From the NCBI RefSeq assembly GCF_002813635.1, contig NZ_CP016382.1, positions 930,001 to 994,000 on the forward strand: a stretch of 64,000 nucleotides of DNA, in the 5' to 3' direction. Positions 16,582 to 25,249 of the stretch are shown here, in pieces (within the stretch, counting starts at the first letter, position 1; each line of letters starts with the position of its first letter). This DNA is from Spiribacter roseus (GTDB taxonomy: Bacteria; Pseudomonadota; Gammaproteobacteria; Nitrococcales; Nitrococcaceae). The position numbers and the translations under genes are program-made. Under the pieces are notes generated by a model. It made no database searches and was not told the DNA's origin. It saw nothing but the letters and a program-made list of their open reading frames with translations.

Positions 16582-18147
16582 ATGCAAGCACCCAGACTCC
16601 CGGACAATGCGCCCTTCGACCCCGGCTATCGAGCCTGGCTCAACGGCTATCTCGCCGGTCTGACCTCGACGGGTGAGGATCTTGAACTGGATGTCGATGG
16701 ATCGGCCGAGCCAGTTTCCACTCAAAAGGCCATCGACCTGGATGAAGCGGCCTGGCACGACATGAGCCTGCCGTTGGATGAACGGATGAGCCTGGTCGCC
16801 GAAGATGCCCCGCTGCACCACCGTCTGATGGCGGCAATGGCACAACAGGACTGCGGCCAGTGCGGCTACGACTGCAAAGGCTACTCGGGTGCGCTCGCTT
16901 CCGGCGAAGAGACCGATCCCGGCCTGTGCGTACCGGGCAGTGCCAAAACCCGCAAGAAGGTCAAGGCACTGCTCGAGACCAGCGATACCGTCAGTTCGGC
17001 GACCGCACCCTCAACACCAGAAATGCCAGTCATGGGGTATGCAAAGAACCACCCCTATATGGCTCATCTGAAATCGGTTCATCGCTTGAATGGACAAGGC
17101 TCGCCCAAGGAGACCGTCCACGCGGTCATCGACCTCAAGGACAGTGGCCTCGAGTACAGCCCCGGGGACTCCCTGGGTGTCTACCCGAGAAACAGCCCCG
17201 GTCTGGTAACCGGCATTCTCTCGGCGCTCAGTCTGGATGCCCGGGCGTCAATTGCGCTTCGGGAGGGAGAGTACACCGCTCACGAAGCCCTTTGCGGTTT
17301 GCTGGATGTGACATGCCCCAGCGACGAGGCACTCGAGTGTCTCGCACAGTCGGCCACCCGGCCGGCTGACCGGGAGGCCCTCGAGGCCATCGCCGAGGAG
17401 TCCCTCGACGACTCCCCACTGGATCTCTATGACATGCTCAGTCGCTACCCCAGCGCACGGCCGGACCCCGTCGAGCTCCTGAGCCGGCTCAATCCCCTGC
17501 GCCCGCGTCTGTATTCGATCTCATCCGCCTATCGCCACAACCCTGACGAGGTGCATCTAACCGTTGCGGCCGTCCGCTACGAAGCGGAGGGACGGCAGCG
17601 AGAAGGCGTCGCATCGACGTTCATCAGTGATCGCGCCCTGGGCAAACCGCTGCCGATTTATTTTCAGAAGGCACATGACTTCGGCCTACCCGATGATGAT
17701 CAAACGCCCATCATCATGATTGGGCCGGGGACCGGCATTGCACCCTTTCGCGCTTTTCTGCAGGAGAGAGCCCATCAGCAGGCGACAGGCGGCGCATGGC
17801 TATTCTTCGGCAATCCCCATGAGCGCACCGATTTCCTGTACCGCGAGGAGCTTGAAGCCTGCATGGACGGTGGAGCACTGACCCGGCTGACCACCGCTTT
17901 TTCAAGGGATGGGACGGAAAAGGTTTACGTACAGGACCGTCTCATCGAGCAGTCACACGATCTCTGGCAGTGGCTTGAGGCCGGTGCCCATATCTACGTC
18001 TGTGGCGATGCGACGCAGATGGCCGCTGCCGTGCATGAAGCACTCATTCACGTCATTCAAAAGGAGGGCAGATACGAAAAGGCTGACGCATCCGATTATT
18101 TGGCCGCGCTCTCAAAAAACGGGCGCTATCAACGCGATATCTACTGA
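16582..18147 (+). CDS. Fe-S/FAD/NADPH reductase, CysJ-like but lacking the FMN domain
   Basis: 521 aa. The C-terminal 370 residues are a CysJ/cytochrome P450 reductase-type FAD and NADPH module: RPRLYSISS for FAD, IGPGTGIAPFRAFLQER and YVCGDATQMA for NADPH, and a C-terminal aromatic (RDIY). The usual N-terminal flavodoxin domain is missing. In its place is a short domain with C91-x2-C94-x3-C98-x17-C116, the RnfB-like 4Fe-4S pattern. It lies 21 nt after nirA, so it likely passes electrons from NADPH through FAD and the cluster to NirA. The cluster and the partnership are inferred from motif and operon. Confidence 0.82.
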   Translation: MQAPRLPDNAPFDPGYRAWLNGYLAGLTSTGEDLELDVDGSAEPVSTQKAIDLDEAAWHDMSLPLDERMSLVAEDAPLHHRLMAAMAQQDCGQCGYDCKGYSGALASGEETDPGLCVPGSAKTRKKVKALLETSDTVSSATAPSTPEMPVMGYAKNHPYMAHLKSVHRLNGQGSPKETVHAVIDLKDSGLEYSPGDSLGVYPRNSPGLVTGILSALSLDARASIALREGEYTAHEALCGLLDVTCPSDEALECLAQSATRPADREALEAIAEESLDDSPLDLYDMLSRYPSARPDPVELLSRLNPLRPRLYSISSAYRHNPDEVHLTVAAVRYEAEGRQREGVASTFISDRALGKPLPIYFQKAHDFGLPDDDQTPIIMIGPGTGIAPFRAFLQERAHQQATGGAWLFFGNPHERTDFLYREELEACMDGGALTRLTTAFSRDGTEKVYVQDRLIEQSHDLWQWLEAGAHIYVCGDATQMAAAVHEALIHVIQKEGRYEKADASDYLAALSKNGRYQRDIY

Positions 18148-18168
18148 AACCGCAGAATGGAGACATTG

Positions 18169-18615
18169 ATGACAGCTAAAGACGCCGTACGCGAGGCAAT
18201 CCTGAGTGCAAAGGCCGACAAAGCGATAAGCTGGGAAGAGATCGCCAACCATGTTGGCTGCTCGCCGGTTTTCCTCACGTCCGCCTGTCTCGGCGAAAAC
18301 AGCCTGACCGAGGATCAGGCCAGTGCGGTCACCGCGCTGCTGGGGCTCGACAGTGCCCATATTCCAGCGCTGACCAGCTGCCCGGCCAAGGGGCAGCGCA
18401 TCCATGAGCTGGCCAACGATCCGCTGGTCTACCGATTCCAGGAGATTACTGCCGTCTATGGAGAGACGCTCAAAGAGCTGATCCACGAGAAAGCCGGTGA
18501 CGGAATCATGAGCGCGATCGATTTCACCATGGAAGTTGAAAAAGTTCCGGATCCGAAAGGCGACCGGATTCAGGTCACGATGAACGGGAAGTTCCTCCCA
18601 TACCGTCGCTGGTGA
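18169..18615 (+). CDS. cynS: Cyanase (cyanate hydratase)
   Basis: 148 aa from ATG 18169, with TGGAG upstream. It converts cyanate and bicarbonate to ammonia and CO2. Catalytic residues R89, E92 and S115 keep the exact spacing of E. coli R96, E99 and S122. The N-terminal helical domain and C-terminal EKVPDPKGDRIQVTMNGKFLPY are typical. It lies 21 nt after the reductase gene, placing cyanate use in the same nitrogen operon. No cynT carbonic anhydrase or cynABD transporter is next to it. Confidence 0.95.
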   Translation: MTAKDAVREAILSAKADKAISWEEIANHVGCSPVFLTSACLGENSLTEDQASAVTALLGLDSAHIPALTSCPAKGQRIHELANDPLVYRFQEITAVYGETLKELIHEKAGDGIMSAIDFTMEVEKVPDPKGDRIQVTMNGKFLPYRRW

Positions 18616-18631
18616 TACTGGCACTCACGCT

Positions 18632-18660
18632 CAAGGCATGTCTGCACCCGACATGCCTTG
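18632..18660 (+). terminator. Strong hairpin after cynS (possible attenuator)
   Basis: CAAGGCATGTC (18632-18642) pairs perfectly with GACATGCCTTG (18650-18660) across a 7-nt loop. No T-tract follows, so it is more likely an mRNA stabiliser or partial terminator between cynS and the FocA/NirC gene than a full stop. Confidence 0.5.
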
Positions 18661-18694
18661 AACCAGACCACATTCAAAGACCGGAAGATAATCG

Positions 18695-19513
18695 ATGTCC
18701 TACTTACAGCCGAGCGAATTTGTAACGAAGCTGGTGGACCAGGGCGAGTCCAAGGTGTACATGAGCGAGCGGGATACCGTTCTGCGGGGTATCATGGCCG
18801 GGGCCACCCTTGCATTGGCCGTTCTTTTCGCAATTTCCATCGCCGTTAATACCGGCAACTTCCTGATCGGTGCCCTGTTGTTTCCGGTTGGTTTCTCAAT
18901 GCTTTATCTGATGGGATACGACCTGCTCACGGGTGTATTCACCATCGTGCCGCTGGCCTGGCTCGACGGGCGTCCCGGCGTGACCATCCCACGCATGCTG
19001 AAATGCTGGGGGTTGGTGGGCCTTGGTAACCTCATCGGCTCGCTGTTCATCGCCTTTTTTGCCTATCTCTATCTTTCTCAGGGGTTCGCCAATGAGGTGA
19101 ACGCGATCGGCGAGCAGATGATGGCCGTCGGCGAGAGCCGTACGAGCATGTACGCCGATGCCGGCGCCTGGGGGATGGTCCATCTTTTCATGCGGGGTAT
19201 GTTCTGTAACTGGATGGTCTCCATGGGGGTCGTCGGCGCGTCGATCTCGACAACGGTGCCCGGCAAGATTCTCGGTATGTGGATGCCGATCATCGTGTTC
19301 TTCTATCTGGGCTTCGAGCATTCCGTCGTGAACATGTTTCTCTTCCCGCTAGGGCTCATGATGGGCGCCGAGTTCACGCTGGGCGATTATCTGATCTGGA
19401 ACGAGATCCCGACGGTGTTGGGTAATCTTGTCGGCGGCCTGCTGCTGGTCGGCCTCGTGCTCTACACCACCCATGTGCGCACGGGTGCCAGAAAGGAGTT
19501 CAACGACTCCTGA
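18695..19513 (+). CDS. Formate/nitrite transporter family channel (NirC/FocA-like)
   Basis: 272 aa, six membrane segments. Family features include the central RGMFCNWMVSMGV stretch and the paired half-helices of FNT pentamers; the His of the pore motif is seen in LGFEHSVVNMF. FNT proteins carry formate, nitrite or hydrosulfide. Position 80 nt after cynS and in the nirA operon favours nitrite uptake (NirC role). A clear terminator follows 29 nt after the stop, marking the operon end for at least part of the transcripts. Confidence 0.87.
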   Translation: MSYLQPSEFVTKLVDQGESKVYMSERDTVLRGIMAGATLALAVLFAISIAVNTGNFLIGALLFPVGFSMLYLMGYDLLTGVFTIVPLAWLDGRPGVTIPRMLKCWGLVGLGNLIGSLFIAFFAYLYLSQGFANEVNAIGEQMMAVGESRTSMYADAGAWGMVHLFMRGMFCNWMVSMGVVGASISTTVPGKILGMWMPIIVFFYLGFEHSVVNMFLFPLGLMMGAEFTLGDYLIWNEIPTVLGNLVGGLLLVGLVLYTTHVRTGARKEFNDS

Positions 19514-19542
19514 TTCAGTACTGGATCGTAGAACGTAACGCA

Positions 19543-19572
19543 GGGGCCGGTGCCTGACATCGGCCCCTTTTT
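19543..19572 (+). terminator. Rho-independent terminator after the nitrite channel gene
   Basis: GGGGCCG (19543-19549) pairs with CGGCCCC (19561-19567) and is followed by TTTTT (19568-19572). Classic intrinsic terminator, 29 nt after the channel stop and 21 nt before the kinase GTG. Confidence 0.85.
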
Positions 19573-19593
19573 CATTGCTCAGGACGGGTTATT

Positions 19594-21309
19594 GTGTGCG
19601 CTCTGAAAATTGACTTCGGACAGTGGACGGCAGCCGGTGAGAAGGCTGTCAATCAGGATGCCTGCGCCGCGCGGATCCCCGTCGGCCCTGATCTGGATAC
19701 CAAGGGCATCACCATCGCAATCGCCGACGGCATCGGGTCAAGCGAAGTCAGTGACATCGCAAGTCAAACGGCGGTCGAAGCGATTGTCAGCGACTACTAC
19801 TCCACTTCCGCGGCCTGGTCGGTAAAAAACGCGCTCAGCAAAGTGGTCAACGCCACTAACGGCTGGCTGCATGCGCGCACCGACAACAGCTGGGCGCGCT
19901 ACGACAAGGATCGTGGATACGTCTGCACGCTGACGACGCTGGTCCTCAAAGGCCGCACGGCGCACTGCGTGCATGTCGGAGATACCCGGGCCTGCCGATT
20001 CACCCCAACGGCGGCCGAGCCACTGACAAGGGATCATCATGCGGTCGGGGTCGACGGTAAGGCCGCGCTGTCGAGGGCCATCGGCGTCCAGGCGGCCGTT
20101 GAGCTGGACTACGCAACCAGCCAGTTCGATATCGGCGACTGGTTTGTCCTGACCACCGATGGCGTCCACGAATTCGTCAGCGAACAGGCGCTCAGCGCCC
20201 ACCTGCGAAGTGATCAGAGCTGCCAGGACATTGCCCGTGCCCTGTGCCAGACGGCCCTCGAAAACGGTAGCAACGATAATGTGACAGCCCAGGTGCTACG
20301 AATTGAGCAGGCACCGGACAAAGACACCGATGAATGGCTGCGGGGTAGCGAGACGCTGCCGCTCCCACCCGATCTGCAACCCGGCGACCCGCTGGACGAG
20401 TTCCGGGTCATCCGCGAAGTCCATCGATCCCACCGCAGTAGCGCCCTTCTCGCCCAACACCGGGATTCCGATCAGTACGCGCTCATCAAGGTCCCATCGG
20501 TGGAGCTGAGGGATGACCCGGCGGCGATGGAGCGCTTCATCGCCGAGGAATGGATTGCAGCCCGCGTGTCGAGCGCGTTCGTCCTCAGGCCGTTCCCGCG
20601 AACGCTCAAGCCGCAATACCTCTACGCCGCGTTTGAGTACATCGAGGGACTGAGCCTGCGCCAATGGATGCGCGATCATCCCAGACCCTCGCTCGCCGAG
20701 GTACGCGAGATCATCAGTCAGATCGGATATGGCCTGCGCGCCATGCACCGCCAGGAAATGCTCCACCAGGACCTTCGACCGGAGAACGTGATGATTGACG
20801 CGCAGGGAGAAGTCAAAATCATCGACTTCGGCGCCGTCGAAGTCCGTGGCGTGGCGGAAAATCATCAGGAGCGACCCCGGCAGATCCTGGGAACCCAGCA
20901 GTACAGCGCACCCGAGTACTTTCTCGGTTCAAACGGCATCGAGCGTTCCGACACTTACTCGCTGGGCGTCATCGCCTATGAAATGCTGACCGGTGATCTC
21001 CCCTATGGCCCCGCCGCAGCTCAGGTCCGGCAGGTCAGCGATCTCAGGAAGCTCAGATACCAGCCCTTGCAACGGAAGCGGCGGGAATGCCCGGACTGGT
21101 TGAACGCGGTTCTATCCACCGCCTGCCATCCGCGATACGAGCAGCGCTATGCGGATGTATCGGAATTCATTCACGCGCTCTACCACGGTAACGATCTCGG
21201 CTACACTGCCCACAGACAGCCGCTCATCGACCGCGATCCAGTGACATTCTGGCAGGTGGTCGCGGTGCTGCTCTCTTTATTGATCATACTGCAGTGGGCC
21301 ATGCTCTAG
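19594..21309 (+). CDS. PP2C phosphatase-Ser/Thr kinase fusion with C-terminal membrane anchor
   Basis: 571 aa. Residues about 1-235 are a PP2C-type phosphatase (NQDACAAR, ADGIGSSEVSDIAS, VGDTRACRF, TTDGVHEF, NDNVTAQ with metal-binding Asp). Residues about 265-545 are a Hanks-type kinase: K299 (ALIKV), H391-x-D393 in HQDLRPEN, D411-F-G. A single membrane helix ends the protein. GTG 19594 is the likely start. Similar kinase or phosphatase genes sit in nas clusters of other proteobacteria (for example P. aeruginosa PA1782). It may tune the NirC-type channel or a transporter; its target is unknown. Confidence 0.87.
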   Translation: MCALKIDFGQWTAAGEKAVNQDACAARIPVGPDLDTKGITIAIADGIGSSEVSDIASQTAVEAIVSDYYSTSAAWSVKNALSKVVNATNGWLHARTDNSWARYDKDRGYVCTLTTLVLKGRTAHCVHVGDTRACRFTPTAAEPLTRDHHAVGVDGKAALSRAIGVQAAVELDYATSQFDIGDWFVLTTDGVHEFVSEQALSAHLRSDQSCQDIARALCQTALENGSNDNVTAQVLRIEQAPDKDTDEWLRGSETLPLPPDLQPGDPLDEFRVIREVHRSHRSSALLAQHRDSDQYALIKVPSVELRDDPAAMERFIAEEWIAARVSSAFVLRPFPRTLKPQYLYAAFEYIEGLSLRQWMRDHPRPSLAEVREIISQIGYGLRAMHRQEMLHQDLRPENVMIDAQGEVKIIDFGAVEVRGVAENHQERPRQILGTQQYSAPEYFLGSNGIERSDTYSLGVIAYEMLTGDLPYGPAAAQVRQVSDLRKLRYQPLQRKRRECPDWLNAVLSTACHPRYEQRYADVSEFIHALYHGNDLGYTAHRQPLIDRDPVTFWQVVAVLLSLLIILQWAML

Positions 21310-21344
21310 CGGGTGCCCCGGCGAGCGACAAGACAACACTCCTC

Positions 21345-22028
21345 ATGCGTTTAACCCTTATCCGTCACGCCCAGACCGTCGCCAACGACGAAGGGCGCTG
21401 GCAGGGTCACAGCGACTATCCGCTGACCCCCGCCGGACAGGCCCAGGCCCAGGCGCTGGCCGATGCCCTGGCCCATGAGCAGGCCCGGCAACCCGGCGAG
21501 TGGATAAACCCGGTCCTCTACAGCTCATCGCTGGGGCGGGCTCTCGCCACTGCACGCCCGATCGGGCAAGCACTGTCTGTACCCATCGCCTCCCGCGATG
21601 CCCTGCGTGAGTATGACGTGGGGGTTTTCTCAGGGTGCACGGCCACCGACCTGGATCGTGACTACCCGCAGATCATCGAGCGATTTCGACGGGACGGTCA
21701 TTGGGACGATGTGCCCCAGGCGGAGCCGGTCGCGGCGCGGGCGCAACGCGCTGAGGCGGTCATCAATCAACTGCTGGCGGATCATGCCGACGGGCAGACC
21801 GTCATTGCTGTCACCCACGGTGGGTTCATGCAGTACCTGGTGGCGGCGCTGCTGGGTACTCGCCGCATCTGGGGGTTTCGGCCCGAGAACACGGCACGCT
21901 TTGAATTCACCCTGTCGGCGGCGGCCCAACGGGAGGACCTCGGCTCGCCGGGCGGCCTCAGCACCTATCGCTGCCGCATCAACCGATTCAACGACTGCGC
22001 GCATCTCACTTCAGCCAGCCGGCGCTGA
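21345..22028 (+). CDS. Histidine phosphatase superfamily (phosphoglycerate mutase-like) protein
   Basis: 227 aa from ATG 21345. N-terminal LTLIRHAQT is the RHG-type motif with the phospho-accepting His; YSSSLGRALATARPI, the Glu in REYDVGVFSG and VTHGGFM with the second catalytic His complete the active site. Family members act on sugar phosphates, cobalamin intermediates or other phosphoesters; the substrate is not evident. It starts 35 nt after the kinase stop and converges on a pseudogene, overlapping it by 18 nt. Confidence 0.88.
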   Translation: MRLTLIRHAQTVANDEGRWQGHSDYPLTPAGQAQAQALADALAHEQARQPGEWINPVLYSSSLGRALATARPIGQALSVPIASRDALREYDVGVFSGCTATDLDRDYPQIIERFRRDGHWDDVPQAEPVAARAQRAEAVINQLLADHADGQTVIAVTHGGFMQYLVAALLGTRRIWGFRPENTARFEFTLSAAAQREDLGSPGGLSTYRCRINRFNDCAHLTSASRR

Positions 22029-22393
22029 GCGGGCGCGCTGCTCCAGATCGGCAAGGATGGCGGCATCCAGATCGATGGTCTGGTCGTGCCCGTGACGGGC
22101 CGCCAGCCGCCGTTCCCCGGGCAGCCGAACCCCCGGTTCCTCGGCCATTGTCGAGAGCATCGCCTCAACACGCCGCAAGAAGTCGTCCCCACCCGCAAAA
22201 AACCCGGGATCCAGCAGCAAAAACAACTGCCCCAGGGCGCGATGGCCGCCGAAATACCCGCCTCGATGGCGGGATAGGCGAATCCCGTCGACGCATCCAC
22301 ACCCACCACCGAGCGTGCATTATCAGCGCGGGTCCCGCTGCGCTCGAGCGCCGCACGGGCAAGGGATTCAAGCTGAGGGATCGAGCGTTCCAT
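22011..22393 (-). pseudogene. Remnant of an Ldh-family (malate/lactate-type) dehydrogenase
   Basis: Three fragments in the family order remain. A start MERSIPQLESLARAALERSG (from 22393) reads like the N-terminus. Next comes VGVDASTGFAYPAIEAGIS, like the segment after the family's His-Gly region. Then, in another frame, LFLLLDPGFFAGGDDF leads through VRLPGERRLAAR to a stop at 22011, like the C-terminus. The family length is about 340 aa; under 130 codons remain, so most of the middle is deleted and at least one frameshift is present. The original substrate cannot be told. Confidence 0.75.
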
Positions 22394-22523
22394 GATCAAC
22401 CGCATCCTGTCCATCGTCAGCCAGCCGCGCAAGCCCTATCCTTGATCTGACAACGTATCCGCTACTCGTCGACCTTGGTAGTCTATTGGTCGGTCACCAA
22501 CGATTCGCTCTGCGGAGGCGCTC

Positions 22524-23387
22524 ATGGATACAACACACCGGCCGCCTGCCTACTGGCTGTTCCCTGCCGGACTGCTGATCTCGCTGGGGATCTCGCTACT
22601 CCCGGGTCAGTGGCCGCTTTATGCCGTGCTCGCGCTCAGCACCGCGGTGCTGGGCCTGCCCCACGGCAGTCTCGACACGGCGGTGGCGAAACGCTATCTG
22701 CACCTGGATAACGCGCCGCGCATGCTCGGTTTTCTGGGCGGGTACATGGCGCTGAGCGCGGCGGTGATCGCGATCTGGCTGCAGGTGCCCAACATCGCGC
22801 TCGCCGTCTTTCTGCTCTACTCCGCCGTGCATTTCGGTGACGATGTCGCCCATCGCCTCGGGCGCATCGGCGGAATCGGCTACGGGCTGTGGATCCTCGG
22901 CCTGCCGGTCACTTTCCACCCCGCAGTCGTCGAGCCGCTGTTCGCCATGCTCGGCGCTGATCAGACCGGACTGATCATCGCAGCCGCGCCCTGGGCGCTG
23001 GCGCTCGGTGGCGGGATCCTGCTGGCCGCACTGATCCTCCATCCGGAACGGGCAATGAGTGACTGGCGCGACCCGCTGCTGCTCGCTGTGGGCGCGGCGG
23101 TGCTGCATCCGCTGGCCTACTTCATCGCCTACTGGTGCTTTCTGCACAGCCCGCGGCATCTGACCATCGCGGCGCGCGATCTCAACCTCGACAGCTGGGG
23201 AGCGCGGCTGCGGGCGGTGGCGCCGACAACGCTCGCCACCTACGCACTGGCGGCAGCGGCCGTGCCCTTTCTCATGGACATGCCGAGCGATGCGATTCTC
23301 ATGCAGGTCATCTTCATCGGTCTGGCCGCCCTGACGGTGCCGCACATGATCCTGGAACTGATCGCCAGCCCCAATCGCGTGGAATAG
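22524..23387 (+). CDS. blh: Brp/Blh-type beta-carotene 15,15'-dioxygenase
   Basis: 287 aa, six to eight membrane helices. It cleaves beta-carotene into two retinals, the rhodopsin chromophore. Conserved His motifs of the family are present: LGLPHGSLDT, SAVHFGDD, WCFLHSPRH and VPHMILE. The ATG follows a GGAGG ribosome site. It lies 9 kb from the rhodopsin-crt cluster on the same strand, just after a pseudogene, and 3 nt before the CDP-alcohol transferase gene. The substrate is made by crtEIBY in this window. Confidence 0.93.
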   Translation: MDTTHRPPAYWLFPAGLLISLGISLLPGQWPLYAVLALSTAVLGLPHGSLDTAVAKRYLHLDNAPRMLGFLGGYMALSAAVIAIWLQVPNIALAVFLLYSAVHFGDDVAHRLGRIGGIGYGLWILGLPVTFHPAVVEPLFAMLGADQTGLIIAAAPWALALGGGILLAALILHPERAMSDWRDPLLLAVGAAVLHPLAYFIAYWCFLHSPRHLTIAARDLNLDSWGARLRAVAPTTLATYALAAAAVPFLMDMPSDAILMQVIFIGLAALTVPHMILELIASPNRVE

Positions 23388-23390
23388 GCG

Positions 23391-24014
23391 GTGCTCGACG
23401 CCGCCCTTCAACCCCTGCAGCGCCGGGCCCTGACGCCCATCGCCCGATTCATGGTGGCACGCGGGATCGGTGCGGACACGGCCACTCTGACCGGCTTCGC
23501 GATGGGCATCATCGCGCTGCTTTTCATCGCCAATGGGGTCTATCTGGCGGGGCTGTCATTCATCCTGCTCAACCGGCTTCTTGACGGACTGGACGGGGCC
23601 ATCGCCCGGCTGACCCGGCCCACCGACCGGGGTGCGTTTCTGGACATCGCCCTTGATTTCTTTTTCTACGCCACCGTCCCGCTCAGCTTTGCGGTGGCCG
23701 ACCCGGCCGCCAATGCCCTGCCCGCCGCCGTGGTCATCACCGCATTCGTCGGGACCGGGTCATCGTTTCTTGCCTTCGCGGTGATCGCGGCCCAGCGTGG
23801 CCTGCCCGCCTCAGCGTTCACCGGCAAGGGGATCCACTATCTGAGCGGACTCACCGAAGGCACCGAGACCATCGCATTCTTTGTCGCAATCTGCTTATTC
23901 CCCGGCTACTTCGGCGAAATCGCCATCGGGTTCGCACTGGCCTGTCTGATCACCACGTTCACCCGATGGGTCCAGGGTATCCAGACTTTCCGCGAGCAGG
24001 AGTCAGCTTCATGA
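23391..24014 (+). CDS. ynjF: CDP-alcohol phosphatidyltransferase family protein (YnjF-like)
   Basis: 207 aa, GTG start 3 nt after blh. It has the family active site D-G-x2-D-G-x2-A-R-x8-G-x3-D-x3-D (LDGLDGAIAR to GAFLDIALD) and about six membrane helices. The family joins a CDP-linked lipid to an alcohol. The following three genes match E. coli ynjB, ynjC and ynjD, so the ynjFBCD set is kept in a different order. The lipid product is unknown. Its stop overlaps the next ATG (ATGA). Confidence 0.85.
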   Translation: MLDAALQPLQRRALTPIARFMVARGIGADTATLTGFAMGIIALLFIANGVYLAGLSFILLNRLLDGLDGAIARLTRPTDRGAFLDIALDFFFYATVPLSFAVADPAANALPAAVVITAFVGTGSSFLAFAVIAAQRGLPASAFTGKGIHYLSGLTEGTETIAFFVAICLFPGYFGEIAIGFALACLITTFTRWVQGIQTFREQESAS

Positions 24015-25243
24015 ACAGCCGACATCACCGAGTCCGTGCGGGCTCACGGATACTGCTCCTGGCAATCGCCCTGGTGACGCCGGCCACTGCCCAGACCGGT
24101 GAGGATACCGGCTCGGACTGGGCACAGACGCTGCGCGAAGCCGAGGGTCAGACGGTGTACTGGAATGCCTGGGCCGGCGATCAGCGCACCAATGCCTTCA
24201 TCCAGTGGGTCGGCGAGCAGACCGAGGCGCGGTTCGATGTGGCGGTCCGCCATGTCAAGCTCTCCGACACCGCTGAGGCGGTAACGCGGGTGGTGACCGA
24301 AAAGGCGGCCGGCCGCGACGAGCAGGGATCAGTGGATCTACTCTGGATCAACGGCCCCAACTTTCTGGCGATGAAGGAGCAGGACCTGCTGCACGGGCCG
24401 TTCGTGCGGGATCTGCCCAACAGCCGCTATCTCGACCTCAGTCGCGGATCAGCCAATACCACCGACTTCACGGTCCCGACCGAGGGGCTCGAGAGCCCGT
24501 GGCGACTGGCACGCTTTGTCTTCAATTACGACGCCGCCCGGGTCGAAAATCCACCGCGGACCATGCCGGCCCTGCTGGAGTGGGCGCAGGCCAACCCGGG
24601 CCGCTTTACGCACCCGCACCCGGATAACTTCATGGGCGCGACATTCCTCAAACAGGCGCTGATCGAGCTGACGCCCGACCCGGCGGTCCTTCAGGCGCCG
24701 GTGGAGGAGGCCGACTTCGCCACAGCAACCGCCCCACTGTGGGACTGGTATGACGCCATACAGCCGCACTTGTGGCGCGGCGGCGAGACCTATCCGGCCA
24801 ACGAATCCGAGCAGCAGCGGCTGCTCAACGACGGGGCCGTTGATATCGGGCTGTCATTTGACCCGGCCTCCACCGCCGCCGCCATCAAGCAGGGATTGCT
24901 GCCACCGACAGCGCGGGTACTGATTCCGGAGGCCGGCAGCATCGGCAATGTCAGTTTCGTGGCGATCCCCTACAACGCCCGGCATACCGCCGGCGCCAGG
25001 GTTGTCGCCAACTTCCTCCTCTCACCACGGGCCCAGGCGCACATGCAGAACATCGAAGTGCTGGGTGCGTTTTCGGTGCTCGACTTCGATCGGCTGAGCG
25101 CCGAGCAGCGCGCCCGCTTTGAAGCCCTGCCCGACGCGCCCGCACTGCCCAGCCGCGAGGCGTTGGGCAGGACGCTGCCTGAACCGCATCCCAGCTGGAT
25201 GACACGGCTCATCGAGACCTGGGCGCAGCGCTACACCCGCTAA
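24011..25243 (+). CDS. ynjB: ABC transporter substrate-binding protein (YnjB-like)
   Basis: 410 aa from ATG 24011, with AGGAG upstream and a 4-nt overlap with ynjF. A signal peptide (basic RAGSR, hydrophobic LLLAIALVTPATAQ) directs it to the periplasm. The mature start TVYWNAWAGDQRTNAFIQWV and the ETYPANESEQQRLLNDGAVD region resemble the thiamine/iron-type extracellular solute-binding family as seen in YnjB. The ligand is unknown. Confidence 0.87.
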   Translation: MNSRHHRVRAGSRILLLAIALVTPATAQTGEDTGSDWAQTLREAEGQTVYWNAWAGDQRTNAFIQWVGEQTEARFDVAVRHVKLSDTAEAVTRVVTEKAAGRDEQGSVDLLWINGPNFLAMKEQDLLHGPFVRDLPNSRYLDLSRGSANTTDFTVPTEGLESPWRLARFVFNYDAARVENPPRTMPALLEWAQANPGRFTHPHPDNFMGATFLKQALIELTPDPAVLQAPVEEADFATATAPLWDWYDAIQPHLWRGGETYPANESEQQRLLNDGAVDIGLSFDPASTAAAIKQGLLPPTARVLIPEAGSIGNVSFVAIPYNARHTAGARVVANFLLSPRAQAHMQNIEVLGAFSVLDFDRLSAEQRARFEALPDAPALPSREALGRTLPEPHPSWMTRLIETWAQRYTR

Positions 25244-25249
25244 CGCTCG

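Noticed and set aside
22596..23411. Long open frame opposite blh (271 codons, minus strand)
   Set aside because: It mirrors blh on the other strand, has low-complexity His/Arg/Gln-rich translation and no family match; a GC-rich shadow frame.
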